From the NCBI GenBank assembly GCA_017467165.1, contig JAFTST010000063.1, forward strand, positions 1 to 33,752: a stretch of 33,752 nucleotides of DNA, given 5' to 3'. How positions within the stretch are numbered: position 1 is the first letter of the stretch; the number at the start of each line of letters is the position of its first letter. The position numbers and the translations under genes were made by a program. This stretch comes from Clostridia bacterium (lineage in GTDB: Bacteria; Bacillota; Clostridia; Oscillospirales; CAG-272). The notes beneath the pieces were generated by a model. It had not been told where the DNA came from. It saw only the letters and a list, made by a program, of their open reading frames with translations, and searched no databases. Positions 8,048-17,315 of this stretch are shown here, piece by piece.

Positions 8048-8884
8048 TCACAGAAAAAGATTTGTCAGGGCAACGCCAAGACAGAGTATAATCAGGGCAA
8101 GCGGTGAGCCGTCCGACTCGGGCGAACCCTTTTCCAGCGCGAGCGAAAGCCCCTCGCGGTACTTTTTTCTCATAGCTATAAGTACAACCGCCGATATAGC
8201 CGTCAGGGTGCCAAGCGATAGAAAAAACCGGAGCGAGAAGCCCTGAAGCTCTCCGTACTTTATATAGAGCACGGACGAGAGGTTGTTGAGAAAATGAAGT
8301 ATGACAGACGGAAGCACGCTGTCGAGCAATATATCGACCGTGACGAATATCACCCCCGCGACAAAGGCGTAGGGCATCTTGTACAGGTCGCAGTGGATTA
8401 GCGCGAAAAAGAGCGCGGAGTATATAACGCACCATCTTGGAGAATAGGGGTAGAGCAGCTTTATCGGGATATATCTGAAGGTCAGCTCCTCGAGAACGGC
8501 AGGCACGAGCGCGTGGATAAGGAGCATTTTAAGTATCGGCTCGTCAGCAACCTCAGCGCCCGAAAGCCCGAGCTTGTTCAGAACGAGCGAGGTGAGAAAG
8601 GAAAACAGGAGAACTATACTCACCGTCGGCGCTATCAGGGGGAGAAGCCTCAGCGCCCCGCGCCCCGATAAGCCAAAGCCCGAGAAGCTCTCCTCGCTGA
8701 CACCCGCGACAGCCTCTCTCTTTTGGCGAAGCCTTGCCGCCGCGGCACCACCGAGAAAGACGGGCAGAGCGAAGGCAAGTATATATATAATTTCACCGAC
8801 AACTCCGCCTATGCTGCCCGATAGTGACAGCAGTAGCACGAAGCCAAGGTTCAGCGCGACAAGCAGCCTTACAGCAAGCCTCAT
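8048..8884 (-). CDS. CPBP-family intramembrane metalloprotease (CAAX/Abi type)
   Basis: The 278-residue product has about eight hydrophobic segments and the motifs of the CPBP (Rce1/Abi) family: EELTFRY near residue 140 (the paired Glu plus Arg), FALIH (conserved His) and HFLNN near residue 200 (second His/Asn). In characterised relatives these residues form the active site of an intramembrane protease. The substrate here is unknown. ATG 8884 follows GGAGG by five bases. A TTG four codons earlier overlaps that site and is not the start. It sits between rnr and tadA, so its role may be general rather than bacteriocin immunity. No bacteriocin genes are seen. Confidence 0.85.
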   Translation of the reverse strand: MRLAVRLLVALNLGFVLLLSLSGSIGGVVGEIIYILAFALPVFLGGAAAARLRQKREAVAGVSEESFSGFGLSGRGALRLLPLIAPTVSIVLLFSFLTSLVLNKLGLSGAEVADEPILKMLLIHALVPAVLEELTFRYIPIKLLYPYSPRWCVIYSALFFALIHCDLYKMPYAFVAGVIFVTVDILLDSVLPSVILHFLNNLSSVLYIKYGELQGFSLRFFLSLGTLTAISAVVLIAMRKKYREGLSLALEKGSPESDGSPLALIILCLGVALTNLFL

Positions 8885-8985
8885 TTCGACCTCCAAATTC
8901 CAAAATAGCGGGATTATTTCCGTTATAATCTTTGATTTATACCAATTTGGGCAGAGCCTTCTGTCGAAAGCACGCCCTCAAAAAA

Positions 8986-11100
8986 TCAGTACACCAGAGA
9001 AAACCTGAGCTTTCCTCTGATTATATCAGCCTCCTCAAGCCTCACCCTGACCGTGTCGCCGAGCCTGTATATCACAGAGCCCGAGCGCAGAGCTATATTC
9101 TTTTCATCGAAGATAAATACTCCCGGCATCTCGGACAGGGGAACGAGTCCCTCGCAGGTGTTTTCAAGCGTGCAGAACATACCGAAGGAGGTTATAGAGG
9201 AAACGGTAGCGTCGAAGCTCTCGCCAAGCTGCCTCGACATATACACCACCTTGTATAAGTCCTCTATTCGCCTCTCGGCAGAAAGAGCCCTGAGCTCCGC
9301 GTCGCTCGCCGCTCTCGCCGCTCTTTTCGCGTATGACGCGTATGCCGCGGCAGGCTTCCCTTCAAGAAGCACCCTATGAATTATTCTGTGAGTCGCGAGG
9401 TCCGAGAGCCTTCTGATAGGCGAGGTGAAGTGACAGTAGTATTCGAGCCCAAGGCCGAAATGCGACTGTCTTATCTCGGAGTATCTCGCCTTTGACATCG
9501 AGCGAAGCAGCGAGTAGGAAACGGGATAGGATAACCCCTTTTCCTCAGCGTCCGCAAGCAGCCCGGACAGCTCCTTCGGGTCGGGCTTTTCGCGGTTAAC
9601 CCCCGTGGTATCAAGTCCGAGGTTGTGAGCGAAGAGAAGAAAATCCGATAGCTTTTCCTCGGGGGGCGGCTCGTGAATTCTATAAACGCAGGGTATACCG
9701 CGCTCCGAGAGCAGTCTTGCCACGCCCTCGTTGGCAGTCAGCATGAATTGCTCAATCATTTTCTCCGCGTCGCCCCGCTCACGTCTGACTATCCCAACAG
9801 GCGTGCCGTCGGCATCAAGCATAACTCGCGCCTCGGGCATCTCCATCTCCATATATCCGCGCCTCTCCGCCTTCTTCCGAAGAAGCAGATACAGCTCGCG
9901 CATTTTTCTCAGCGTCGGGAGAACCGACTTGTATTTTTCCTTGATATCCTTTCCTGCCGTGCCGTCAAAAAGCGAGTTGACCTCCGAATATACTCCCCTG
10001 ACCTTCGAGGAAATTATACTGGGAACAAGCTCGGTTCTGACAATCTCTGCCCGAGAGTCGAGTGTTATTATAGCGGAGAGCGTGAGCTTGTCCTCACCCG
10101 CGTTCAGCGAGCAGGCGCCGTTCGACAGCTCTCTTGGGAGCATTGGCACCACCTTGTCTGCGAAATAAACGCTCGTTCCCCTCGCCATAACCGCTCTGTC
10201 GAGGGCGGTCTTTTCTCTCACGTAGCTTGACACGTCGGCGATATGCACGCCAAGACGCCAGCCGTCACCCACTCTGCGCAGAGATATAGCGTCGTCCAGG
10301 TCCTTAGCATCCTCGCCGTCAATAGTCAGAACGCTTCCGCCTATTCTCACCCTTCCTTCGGGAGAGATTTCCAAAGCCGCGGCTTCCCTCGCCTCGGAGA
10401 GCTCCTTTTCGGTGAAGTCCTGTGTGATGCCGTTTTCGAAAAGCACCGCCTCGTAGTTAGCCTCGAGCGAGAAGGTATCGCCAAGAATCGCCACAACCTC
10501 GCACTCGATATAGTGAGAGGCGCATCTGTGCAGCTTGACGACAGCCTTATCGCCGTCCTCAGCGCCCATAGCGTCGGTTATGTGCGGTCTTATCGACAGC
10601 TTCGTGTCGTCGGGAAGGAGAAAGTATCTGTCGGGCTGACGCCTTTTCCCCTTGATTCTCGAGCGCTCGACGAAAACCGTACCAACAAGCTCGGTTATCC
10701 CATATTCTATAATTTTCGCGACACGCCCCTCGGTCTTTTCCTCTCCGAAGCGTGACGTGTAGCTATGATATACTATCTCCACGAGGTCGCCGTGGATAGC
10801 TCCGCCCGTCTTGTCCTCGGGGATAAAAATATCCCTCGCCTCACCCTCGACCGAAACGAAGCCGAATCCGCTCTTAGAGCCGGAAAACACGCCTCTGGCA
10901 CGCAGGTCGTCGCCCCGAGCCCTTGACGCTCCGCGTCCCGAGTAGCCCCTGTCCTCGCTGATGCCGATTTTCGCGCCGCTATAATCGACGCCGCCGACCT
11001 CGAGCATCGAGCGAACCTCTCTGAGCGCCCGCTCCTTCTGTCGTCTGCTGCCCGCCGCCCTCTTGGAAAAGCGGCTCAAATCCTTCTTAGTTCTTTTCAT
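8986..11100 (-). CDS. rnr: Ribonuclease R (RNB-family 3'-5' exoribonuclease)
   Basis: RNase R degrades structured RNA from the 3' end and takes part in trans-translation and rRNA quality control. The 704-residue product has a basic N-terminal stretch (residues 1-70), a cold-shock domain (GVFSGSKSGFGFVSV, near 70-85), a second OB-fold region, the RNB catalytic core with DGEDAKDLDDA at 261-271 (metal-binding aspartates), HFTSPIRRLSDL further on, and a C-terminal S1 domain ending RFSLVY. The N-terminal helix-turn-helix of many RNase R proteins is not recognisable and there is no lysine-rich tail. It follows secG, as in many Firmicutes, but smpB is absent from the next position. ATG 11100 has only a weak Shine-Dalgarno site. 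Confidence 0.93.
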   Translation of the reverse strand: MKRTKKDLSRFSKRAAGSRRQKERALREVRSMLEVGGVDYSGAKIGISEDRGYSGRGASRARGDDLRARGVFSGSKSGFGFVSVEGEARDIFIPEDKTGGAIHGDLVEIVYHSYTSRFGEEKTEGRVAKIIEYGITELVGTVFVERSRIKGKRRQPDRYFLLPDDTKLSIRPHITDAMGAEDGDKAVVKLHRCASHYIECEVVAILGDTFSLEANYEAVLFENGITQDFTEKELSEAREAAALEISPEGRVRIGGSVLTIDGEDAKDLDDAISLRRVGDGWRLGVHIADVSSYVREKTALDRAVMARGTSVYFADKVVPMLPRELSNGACSLNAGEDKLTLSAIITLDSRAEIVRTELVPSIISSKVRGVYSEVNSLFDGTAGKDIKEKYKSVLPTLRKMRELYLLLRKKAERRGYMEMEMPEARVMLDADGTPVGIVRRERGDAEKMIEQFMLTANEGVARLLSERGIPCVYRIHEPPPEEKLSDFLLFAHNLGLDTTGVNREKPDPKELSGLLADAEEKGLSYPVSYSLLRSMSKARYSEIRQSHFGLGLEYYCHFTSPIRRLSDLATHRIIHRVLLEGKPAAAYASYAKRAARAASDAELRALSAERRIEDLYKVVYMSRQLGESFDATVSSITSFGMFCTLENTCEGLVPLSEMPGVFIFDEKNIALRSGSVIYRLGDTVRVRLEEADIIRGKLRFSLVY

Positions 11101-11113
11101 ATTCTTATTATCT

Positions 11114-11135
11114 CTCGATTATAACTCGATTATAA
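11114..11135 (-). promoter_or_regulatory. Tandem -10-like repeats upstream of rnr
   Basis: An 11-bp unit (CTCGATTATAA on the plus strand) occurs twice head-to-tail. This places two TATAAT hexamers on the minus strand exactly one helical turn apart, directly after the secG terminator. Neither has a good -35, so promoter activity is likely but unproven. Confidence 0.45.
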
Positions 11136-11139
11136 AAAG

Positions 11140-11165
11140 AAAAACGGAAGTTTCCTTCCGTTTTT
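11140..11165 (-). terminator. Rho-independent terminator after secG
   Basis: An 11-bp perfect inverted repeat (11140-11150 with 11155-11165, core CGGAAG/CTTCCG, 4-base loop) is followed on the minus strand by a T-rich run. It lies between secG and rnr, so rnr needs its own promoter or read-through. Confidence 0.88.
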
Positions 11166-11167
11166 TC

Positions 11168-11470
11168 TCACTTCTTGAACAAATCGCCAAACTCGCTGAG
11201 GTTCTTCCAATAGTCAACCGCAGAGCCGGAGGTGTAGTCGGGCTGAATAACGTATGCCGCGATAACAGCAACGGCGAATACGATAGCGGCGATAACTGTC
11301 CACTTGAACCAAAGCTTGTCTGCGCCACCGGACTTTTCTCTGCCGAGGAAGGTCTCGTTGCCACCTGCGATAGTGCCCGAAAGTCCCTCATCCGCGGACT
11401 TCTGGAAGATAACCGCGATAACGATGAACAGAGCGGAAAGCAGCAAAACTGCTAAGAGTACGTAAGTCAT
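11168..11470 (-). CDS. secG: Preprotein translocase subunit SecG
   Basis: SecG is the small accessory subunit of the SecYEG channel. The 100-residue product has a first membrane helix at about residues 3-23, then the family's cytoplasmic loop (QKSADEGLSGTIAGGNETFLG, split here as QKSADEGLSG and TIAGGNETFLG), and a second helix at about 58-77. ATG 11470 is chosen because AAAGGA lies just upstream. The open frame extends six codons further only through a TTG that overlaps that site. The C-terminal tail is about 20 residues longer than in minimal SecG proteins. It has its own promoter and terminator. Confidence 0.92.
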   Translation of the reverse strand: MTYVLLAVLLLSALFIVIAVIFQKSADEGLSGTIAGGNETFLGREKSGGADKLWFKWTVIAAIVFAVAVIAAYVIQPDYTSGSAVDYWKNLSEFGDLFKK

Positions 11471-11541
11471 TTTCTGTTTTCCTTTCAAATAATCGGTTAT
11501 TGATAACGCCCGAAAACAGGCGCACTTACAATCATAGGGTT

Positions 11542-11570
11542 ATTTTAGCACAAGATGAGTCAAAATGCAA
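11542..11570 (-). promoter_or_regulatory. Promoter of secG
   Basis: On the minus strand TTGCAT (11565-11570) and TAAAAT (11542-11547) are 17 bases apart. The predicted leader is about 65 nt and contains a small GC hairpin before AAAGGA. Confidence 0.7.
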
Positions 11571-11703
11571 GTGTTTTTTTAAATTTCTTATTATTTTTTA
11601 ACAAGCGCCCGCACAATCCGCCGAGAGCACCGGGCACACGGGGCAGGATTGGCTTTTCCCGCGCTTTTTCGGCGTCCTCTGCCCGACAAAAAGGCTTTTG
11701 GAC

Positions 11704-11731
11704 TTGACAAAAATATTTTTTATAGTATAAT
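11704..11731 (+). promoter_or_regulatory. Promoter of trkA-trkH
   Basis: TTGACA (11704-11709) and TATAAT (11726-11731) are 16 bases apart. The leader of about 33 nt holds GAGAGGA seven bases before ATG 11771. It diverges from the secG promoter; the roughly 130 bases between them show no gene or clear operator. Confidence 0.85.
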
Positions 11732-11770
11732 TATCTTGTATAAATATAAATTCTCCGAGAGGATTTTTCT

Positions 11771-13129
11771 ATGAAAATAATCATTGTAGGCTGCGGTCAG
11801 GTGGGCACAACGCTCGCCGCTCAGCTTAACGCCGAGGGCAACGATATAACCGTTATAGACACCTCGGGCGAGAAAATCAAGGCGATAACCAACAAGATTG
11901 ACGTTATGGGCGTCGTTGGAAACGGAGCCTCGCACCTGACACAGCAGGAGGCGGGCGTCAAGGGAGCAGACCTGCTTATTGCCGTCACCGACTCTGATGA
12001 ATTGAATCTGCTCTGCTGCGTCATAGCCAAAAAGGCGGGCAACTGCCATACCATTGCCCGTGTGCGCGACCACGCCTACAACAACGAGGCGAGCTACCTC
12101 AAGGATGAGCTCGGTCTGGCTATGGTTATCAACCCCGAGCTTGCCACGGCGGAGGAGATTGCCCGCGTGCTTCGCTTCCCTTCCGCTCTGTCTATCGAAA
12201 CCTTCTCCAAGGGACGCGTCGAGCTTATCAAATTCAAGCTCCCCGAGGACAGCCCCATTATAGGCAAGTCTGTCAAGGAGGTTATCGGACTGTACAAGTA
12301 TGACGTCCTCTTCTGCACCGCGGAGCGCGGCGACGACGTGTATATCACCAAGGGCGACTTCGTCTTTGAGGCGAAGGACGTTATCTCTATGATAGCTCCT
12401 CCAAGACGCGCGGCGGCATTTTTCAAAAAGATTAACTTCTCGACAAGCTCCGTTAAGGATGCCATTATCGTAGGCGGCGGTGAAATTACTCACTACCTGT
12501 GCTCGATATGCGAGGGCGATGGCATCTCGCTTAAGGTGATTGACGACAACCCCGAGGTCTGCAACCGCTTCGCAGAGGATTTTCCGAAGGCTACGGTCAT
12601 CTTAGGTGACACGGGTGAGCAGGAAACTCTTCTCGAGGAGGGAATACACGACACGGACGCCTTCGTCGCCCTGACCGGCTCTGACGAGGAAAACATCATT
12701 CTCTCGCTTTTCGCCCGAACTCAGTTCGACGGGAAGGTGGTCACCAAGATTAACCGACTTGACTTTGACGAGGTTTTACAGCATCTGGAGCTTGACACGG
12801 TGGTATATCCGAAGAACATCACCTCCAATATAATCCTGCGTTACGTCCGCTCTATGAAAACCAAGGCGGGAAGTAACATGGAAACGCTCTACACCATTAT
12901 TCCCGGCAGAGTCGAGGCGTGCGAGTTCAGAATCAGCGAGGGCTCGCCGGTTATAGGCAAGCCGCTCTCACAGCTCAGGCTGAAAAGCGACGTGCTTATC
13001 GCCGCTATTATGCGCGGCAGGTCGGTAATTACTCCCAGAGGAAACGACACCATACAGGCAGGCGACTCGGTAATTCTCGTTTCGGGCGCTATGGGACTCA
13101 CGGGAATCACCGACGCTATCGAAAAATAA
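11771..13129 (+). CDS. trkA: Trk/Ktr potassium uptake regulatory subunit TrkA
   Basis: TrkA is the cytoplasmic NAD(H)/nucleotide-binding gating ring of the Trk potassium channel. The 452-residue product has the tandem architecture of full TrkA: RCK_N with GCGQVG at the N-terminus (residues 7-12) and acidic D at the end of the second strand (VIDTS), RCK_C around 140-220, a second RCK_N starting AIIVGGGEITHY near residue 233, and a second RCK_C ending VILVSGAMG. This doubled form is TrkA rather than single-unit KtrA. It lies 36 bp upstream of trkH, in one transcript. The Shine-Dalgarno site and promoter are both strong. Confidence 0.95.
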   Translation: MKIIIVGCGQVGTTLAAQLNAEGNDITVIDTSGEKIKAITNKIDVMGVVGNGASHLTQQEAGVKGADLLIAVTDSDELNLLCCVIAKKAGNCHTIARVRDHAYNNEASYLKDELGLAMVINPELATAEEIARVLRFPSALSIETFSKGRVELIKFKLPEDSPIIGKSVKEVIGLYKYDVLFCTAERGDDVYITKGDFVFEAKDVISMIAPPRRAAAFFKKINFSTSSVKDAIIVGGGEITHYLCSICEGDGISLKVIDDNPEVCNRFAEDFPKATVILGDTGEQETLLEEGIHDTDAFVALTGSDEENIILSLFARTQFDGKVVTKINRLDFDEVLQHLELDTVVYPKNITSNIILRYVRSMKTKAGSNMETLYTIIPGRVEACEFRISEGSPVIGKPLSQLRLKSDVLIAAIMRGRSVITPRGNDTIQAGDSVILVSGAMGLTGITDAIEK

Positions 13130-13165
13130 CCGAAAAACAGAAAAAGGAAGGTCAATTCTTTCTTT

Positions 13166-14695
13166 ATGAACTATAAAATGATACGCTATACACTCGGACT
13201 TATCCTTCGGTTCGAAGCGATATTTCTCTGTGTTCCTATTGTGACGGGCTTGATATACCGCGAGTGGCAGGGGCTCTCAGCCTTCGTTGCCGTGGCGGGG
13301 CTCTGCCTGTCGCTCGGCTTCTTCATATCATACAAGAAGCCCGAGAATATGAAGCTCTACGCGCGCGACGGCTTCGTTATCGTGTCACTGAGCTGGATTC
13401 TTCTCTCGCTTATGGGCGCTCTGCCCTTCGTGCTGTGCGGCGCGATACCCAACTATATAGACGCACTCTTCGAAACCGTTTCGGGCTTCACCACCACGGG
13501 CTCGTCCATTATCCCCTCCGACGTGCTTGAGGCGCTCGACCACTGCGTTCTTATCTGGCGAAGCTTCACGCACTGGGTCGGCGGTATGGGAGTTCTGGTT
13601 TTCGTTATGGCTATTCTTCCGCTCTCGGGAGCACAGAATATGCACATTATGCGCGCTGAATCCCCCGGACCCGAGGTATCGAAGCTGGTGCCCCGTGTCA
13701 GAAGAACTGCTATAATTCTCTATATTATATACTTCGTTATGACGCTTATTCTGTTCTTCCTTCTGCTCTTTGACGGCAGTATTGACTCCGGAGCGAAGCA
13801 TACTATGGGCGTCTTTGACGCGGCTTGTACAGCATTCGGTACGGCGGGCACGGGCGGCTTCGGCATCAAGGGAGACTCGATAGCGAGCTACAGCCCCTAC
13901 GTGCAGATAATCTGTACTGTATTCATGCTTCTGTTCTCTATCAACTTCAACTCCTACTATCTCATTCTCCGCAGCAAGCTCCGCGACGCCTTCAACTCCG
14001 AGGTCAGAGTCTTTCTTGTTATCGTAGCGGTGGCTATAACCGCCATATCGGTGAATATATACCTTACAGAGATAGAGGGCGCAGCAACCGTCGGAGAAGC
14101 TCTCAGGCACGCGGCGTTTTCGGTAGCCTCGCTTATCTCCACGTCGGGATTCGCTACGCTGGACTTCAATCTGTGGCCTGATTTTTCCAAGCTAATTTTG
14201 GTTATGATAATGTTCATCGGCGCCTGCGCGGGAAGCACGGGCGGCGGCATCAAGGTGTCCAGAATTATAATTCTTGTCAAGGGTATGATAAGAGAGCTCG
14301 GTGACCTTATTAACCCAAGGCGTGTCAAGAAAATCACCATTGATAAAAAGCCCGTTGGCTCCGAGGTAGTCCGCTCTGTGAACGCGTATCTTGTCACCTT
14401 CGTGCTTATTTTCGCAGGCTCGGTTCTTCTTCTTTCCTTCGACCCGTACGTCTACACCTCTCCTATGCCGGGTGGCGAGGTCGATGGAGGAAAGCTCCTG
14501 ACAAACTTCACAGCGGTTACCGCCTGCATCAATAATATAGGCCCGGGTCTTGACATGGTCGGCCCTGCGGCTAACTTCGCCTTTTTCTCCCCCTTCTCGA
14601 AGATAGTACTTATCTTTGATATGCTCGCGGGAAGACTTGAGCTTTTTCCTATGCTCCTGCTCTTCGCTCCAACAACCTGGAAAAGAAAGCAGTAG
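13166..14695 (+). CDS. trkH: Trk potassium uptake system membrane subunit TrkH
   Basis: TrkH forms the potassium-translocating pore in the membrane together with the TrkA ring. The 509-residue product has the expected hydrophobic pattern of four pore repeats. Selectivity-filter-like segments read TVSGFTTTGSS (about residue 105-115), AFGTAGTGGFG (about 220), SVASLISTSGFATLD (about 325) and TAVTACINNIGPG (about 445). HWVGGMGV after the first filter and GACAGSTGGGIKV are further family signatures. Length is normal. AAGGAAGG lies rather far (14 bases) before ATG 13166. A bidirectional terminator follows. Confidence 0.95.
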   Translation: MNYKMIRYTLGLILRFEAIFLCVPIVTGLIYREWQGLSAFVAVAGLCLSLGFFISYKKPENMKLYARDGFVIVSLSWILLSLMGALPFVLCGAIPNYIDALFETVSGFTTTGSSIIPSDVLEALDHCVLIWRSFTHWVGGMGVLVFVMAILPLSGAQNMHIMRAESPGPEVSKLVPRVRRTAIILYIIYFVMTLILFFLLLFDGSIDSGAKHTMGVFDAACTAFGTAGTGGFGIKGDSIASYSPYVQIICTVFMLLFSINFNSYYLILRSKLRDAFNSEVRVFLVIVAVAITAISVNIYLTEIEGAATVGEALRHAAFSVASLISTSGFATLDFNLWPDFSKLILVMIMFIGACAGSTGGGIKVSRIIILVKGMIRELGDLINPRRVKKITIDKKPVGSEVVRSVNAYLVTFVLIFAGSVLLLSFDPYVYTSPMPGGEVDGGKLLTNFTAVTACINNIGPGLDMVGPAANFAFFSPFSKIVLIFDMLAGRLELFPMLLLFAPTTWKRKQ

Positions 14696-14735
14696 CGAAG
14701 TACATACACACCGCGTGGGAGAATACCAAAAATAC

Positions 14736-14763
14736 AGAGGTACGGACCAAAATCCGTACCTCT
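14736..14763. terminator. Shared terminator between trkH and copA
   Basis: An 11-bp perfect inverted repeat (14736-14746 with 14753-14763, core GGTACGGA/TCCGTACC, 6-base loop) has TTTTT on the plus side and GTATTTTT on the minus side. It lies between convergent genes and can serve both. Confidence 0.88.
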
Positions 14764-14831
14764 TTTTAATTCACAGATAAGCTCAGATAGGCTATTCCTC
14801 TTTCTTGAGAAAAAGCACTAATAGGACAGTC

Positions 14832-15029
14832 TTATTTCACCTCATAGCCTTGCTCTACGATGGCAGATATGACAGCCTCGTCGGTAAATTCACAGCCGAC
14901 TACCGTGACAGTACCCTCGGTATGACTAGCCACAGCGCTCTCAACGCCCGGAAGAGCCTCAACGGTCTTCTTGACTCTCGCCTCGCAGTGCGGGCACATC
15001 ATTCCTTCAACTCTATATACCTTTTCCAT
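14832..15029 (-). CDS. Possible internal product of copA: 65-residue CopZ-like copper chaperone
   Basis: Within copA, in the same frame, ATG 15029 (residue 763) starts a segment that is exactly a free-standing heavy-metal-associated domain: [15 protein letters not shown] and onward to EQGYEVK. The 65 residues equal the usual CopZ length. AGAGGAGA lies eight bases upstream. CopZ proteins deliver Cu(I) to CopA. I infer that internal initiation could make a separate chaperone besides the fused domain. The caution is that the acidic linker codons GAG GAG create such a site by chance. Confidence 0.4.
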   Translation of the reverse strand: MEKVYRVEGMMCPHCEARVKKTVEALPGVESAVASHTEGTVTVVGCEFTDEAVISAIVEQGYEVK

Positions 15030-17315
15030 TTTCTTATTCTCCTCTGGTTTCGAATCGATTTTAGCGTTGTCCTCCTCGGTCTTATCGGAGGCGGCACCCT
15101 CGCTTGTCACGGGGGTGTTTTTCTTTTTGGGGCGCCACAGATTTAATCTCAGCGCGTTCATAACCACGAAAAAGCTCGACAGGCTCATTGCCAGAGCGGC
15201 AAGCATCGGGCTCATTGACAGGCCGAAGAGCCCTGCGGCGAGCGGTATTCCTATACAGTTATAGAGAAAAGCCCAGAACAGATTCTCCCTGATATTCCGC
15301 AGCGTATGCCTGCCGATATCAAGAGCAGAAGTCACTCCCGAGAGTCCGTGACCGAGAATGACAACGTCCGCAGCATCAAGAGCTATATCCGTACCTCTGC
15401 CGACAGCTATTCCGACGGTGGCTCTGGTCAGGGCGGGGGCGTCGTTGATACCGTCGCCAACCATAGCGACACATCCCTCTTCCATATATTCTCTGACAAG
15501 GCGCTCCTTATCTGCCGGAAGAAGTCCCGAGTGGACCTCGGAAATTCCCGCGCTCTCCGCTATCGCTGCCGCAGTCAGCTCGTTATCTCCCGTCAGCATA
15601 ACCGTCCTTATTCCCATATGCCTCAGTATCTCAACAGACTCCTTGGCATCGGGAAGCAGAGTGTCCGCGATACCCAGCATTCCGAGATACTCTCCATCCC
15701 GTATGAATACTATCGGGGTTTTTCCCGCCGAGGCGAGCTTCTCATAGTCTGCATCCGCCGAAATGTCAAGTTTGGTTAGCGTTTTGGCATACTCGTAGCT
15801 CACGCCGTAGCAGAGCTTGCCATCGATTTTTCCCGACACGCCCCTGCCTGTTATAACCGAAAAGTCCTCGCACTCAAGCCGCCCGACACCGAGGGACTCA
15901 GAATATTTCAAGACTGCCACAGCAAGCGGATGCTCGCTTGACCACTCGAGCGAATACGCTACCGAAAGAAGCTCCGGCGAGCGCTCGATACGGTCGGTGA
16001 CGGAGGGCACGCCCTCTGTGACGGTTCCCGTCTTATCGAGGAGGACGGTGCGGACTTGGGCGCAGTTTTCAACCGAGGTCGCGTTCTTATACAGCACGCC
16101 TCGCTTAGCTCCCACTCCCGTTCCAACCATTATAGCGACGGGGGTTGCGAGTCCTAAGGAGCACGGGCAGCTTATAACCAGCACAGACACGCCTCGCGCT
16201 ATGGCGTAGCCCACGTCGGCGCCCGAGATAAGCCAACCGATAGCGGTCACCAGAGCTATGAGCATAACCACAGGCACGAAGACTCCCGAAACCTTATCTG
16301 CCAGCCTTGCAATCGGCGCTTTGGTTGCAGTAGCGTCCTCCACCATTTTGATTATCCCTGACAGCACGGTTTCCTCGCCGACCTCGGTCGCCCGACATTC
16401 GAGCACACCGGAGGTGTTGAGCGTGCCGCCGTACACCCTGTCGGATATACTCTTATCCACGGGTAAGCTCTCGCCCGTCAGCATAGATTCATCAACCGCA
16501 GAAGCACCCGAAAGCACAACGCCGTCGGTGGAAATTCTCTCGCCCGGACGGACTAAAAAGCGGTCGCCGACTCTCAGCTCTCTTATATCAACAACGGACA
16601 GCGAGCCGTCCTCGCCTATAACCGTAGCCCTCTTCGCTCCCAGGTTAATCAGCCCCCTGAGTGCGTCCGTGGTTCTGCCCTTAGCCTTGGATTCAAGAAG
16701 CTTACCGAGCGTTATCAGGGCGAGAATCATTGCCGCCGCCTCAAAATAGAGATTATGCAGAAGCCCCTCGGAGTTTCCCGTCGCGACAGCGCCTACAAGC
16801 GCCGCTACGCTGTAGCCGAAGGAGGAAAGCGAGCCTATCGCCACCAGGGTGTCCATATTCGGAGAGAGGTGGATTATACCCCGCGCTCCATTTATAAAGA
16901 ATGCTCGGTTTATTATCATCACCGCCAGGGCAAGCAGCATCTGAATTACCGACTGCCATACCGCGCTGTCATGAAGCGCCGCGGGAAGCGGAAGTCCAAT
17001 CATATGCCCCATCGAAAAATACATCAGAACACCAACCAGAGAAAGCGAAGCGATAAGCCGTCTGAGCAGTCGCTTTTCCTCTCTGTCGGTCTTATTCTCA
17101 GGCTCCTCCCTCACCTTGTCCTCGGCGATTCCGTAGCCCGCCGCCTCTGTGGCGGCTATAATTTTTTCATCGGTAGCCGAGCCCTCTATCACCATATCTC
17201 CCGTCAGAAGATTGACAGAGCAGGACTCGACGCCCTCAAGCGAGCCGACAGCGCGCTCAACTCTCGACGAGCAGGCGGCGCAGCTCATTCCCGTAACCTT
17301 ATATTTTCTTTTCAT
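14832..17315 (-). CDS. copA: Copper-translocating P1B-type ATPase with C-terminal CopZ-like domain
   Basis: CopA exports Cu(I) across the cytoplasmic membrane using ATP. The 827-residue product has an N-terminal heavy-metal domain (GMSCAAC, 9-15), eight predicted helices, TGES at 280-283, the membrane CPC metal site at 383-385, DKTGT with the phosphorylated Asp at 427-431, SEHPLA near 460 and [10 protein letters not shown] at 620-629. Unusually, a second heavy-metal domain (GMMCPHC, 771-777) hangs on the C-terminus after a charged linker (about 730-762). An internal ATG with a good Shine-Dalgarno site precedes that domain (see the separate entry). ATG 17315 follows GGAG and overlaps the end of the SurA-like gene by 17 bp. 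No copper-responsive regulator gene or operator is visible. Confidence 0.95.
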   Translation of the reverse strand: MKRKYKVTGMSCAACSSRVERAVGSLEGVESCSVNLLTGDMVIEGSATDEKIIAATEAAGYGIAEDKVREEPENKTDREEKRLLRRLIASLSLVGVLMYFSMGHMIGLPLPAALHDSAVWQSVIQMLLALAVMIINRAFFINGARGIIHLSPNMDTLVAIGSLSSFGYSVAALVGAVATGNSEGLLHNLYFEAAAMILALITLGKLLESKAKGRTTDALRGLINLGAKRATVIGEDGSLSVVDIRELRVGDRFLVRPGERISTDGVVLSGASAVDESMLTGESLPVDKSISDRVYGGTLNTSGVLECRATEVGEETVLSGIIKMVEDATATKAPIARLADKVSGVFVPVVMLIALVTAIGWLISGADVGYAIARGVSVLVISCPCSLGLATPVAIMVGTGVGAKRGVLYKNATSVENCAQVRTVLLDKTGTVTEGVPSVTDRIERSPELLSVAYSLEWSSEHPLAVAVLKYSESLGVGRLECEDFSVITGRGVSGKIDGKLCYGVSYEYAKTLTKLDISADADYEKLASAGKTPIVFIRDGEYLGMLGIADTLLPDAKESVEILRHMGIRTVMLTGDNELTAAAIAESAGISEVHSGLLPADKERLVREYMEEGCVAMVGDGINDAPALTRATVGIAVGRGTDIALDAADVVILGHGLSGVTSALDIGRHTLRNIRENLFWAFLYNCIGIPLAAGLFGLSMSPMLAALAMSLSSFFVVMNALRLNLWRPKKKNTPVTSEGAASDKTEEDNAKIDSKPEENKKMEKVYRVEGMMCPHCEARVKKTVEALPGVESAVASHTEGTVTVVGCEFTDEAVISAIVEQGYEVK

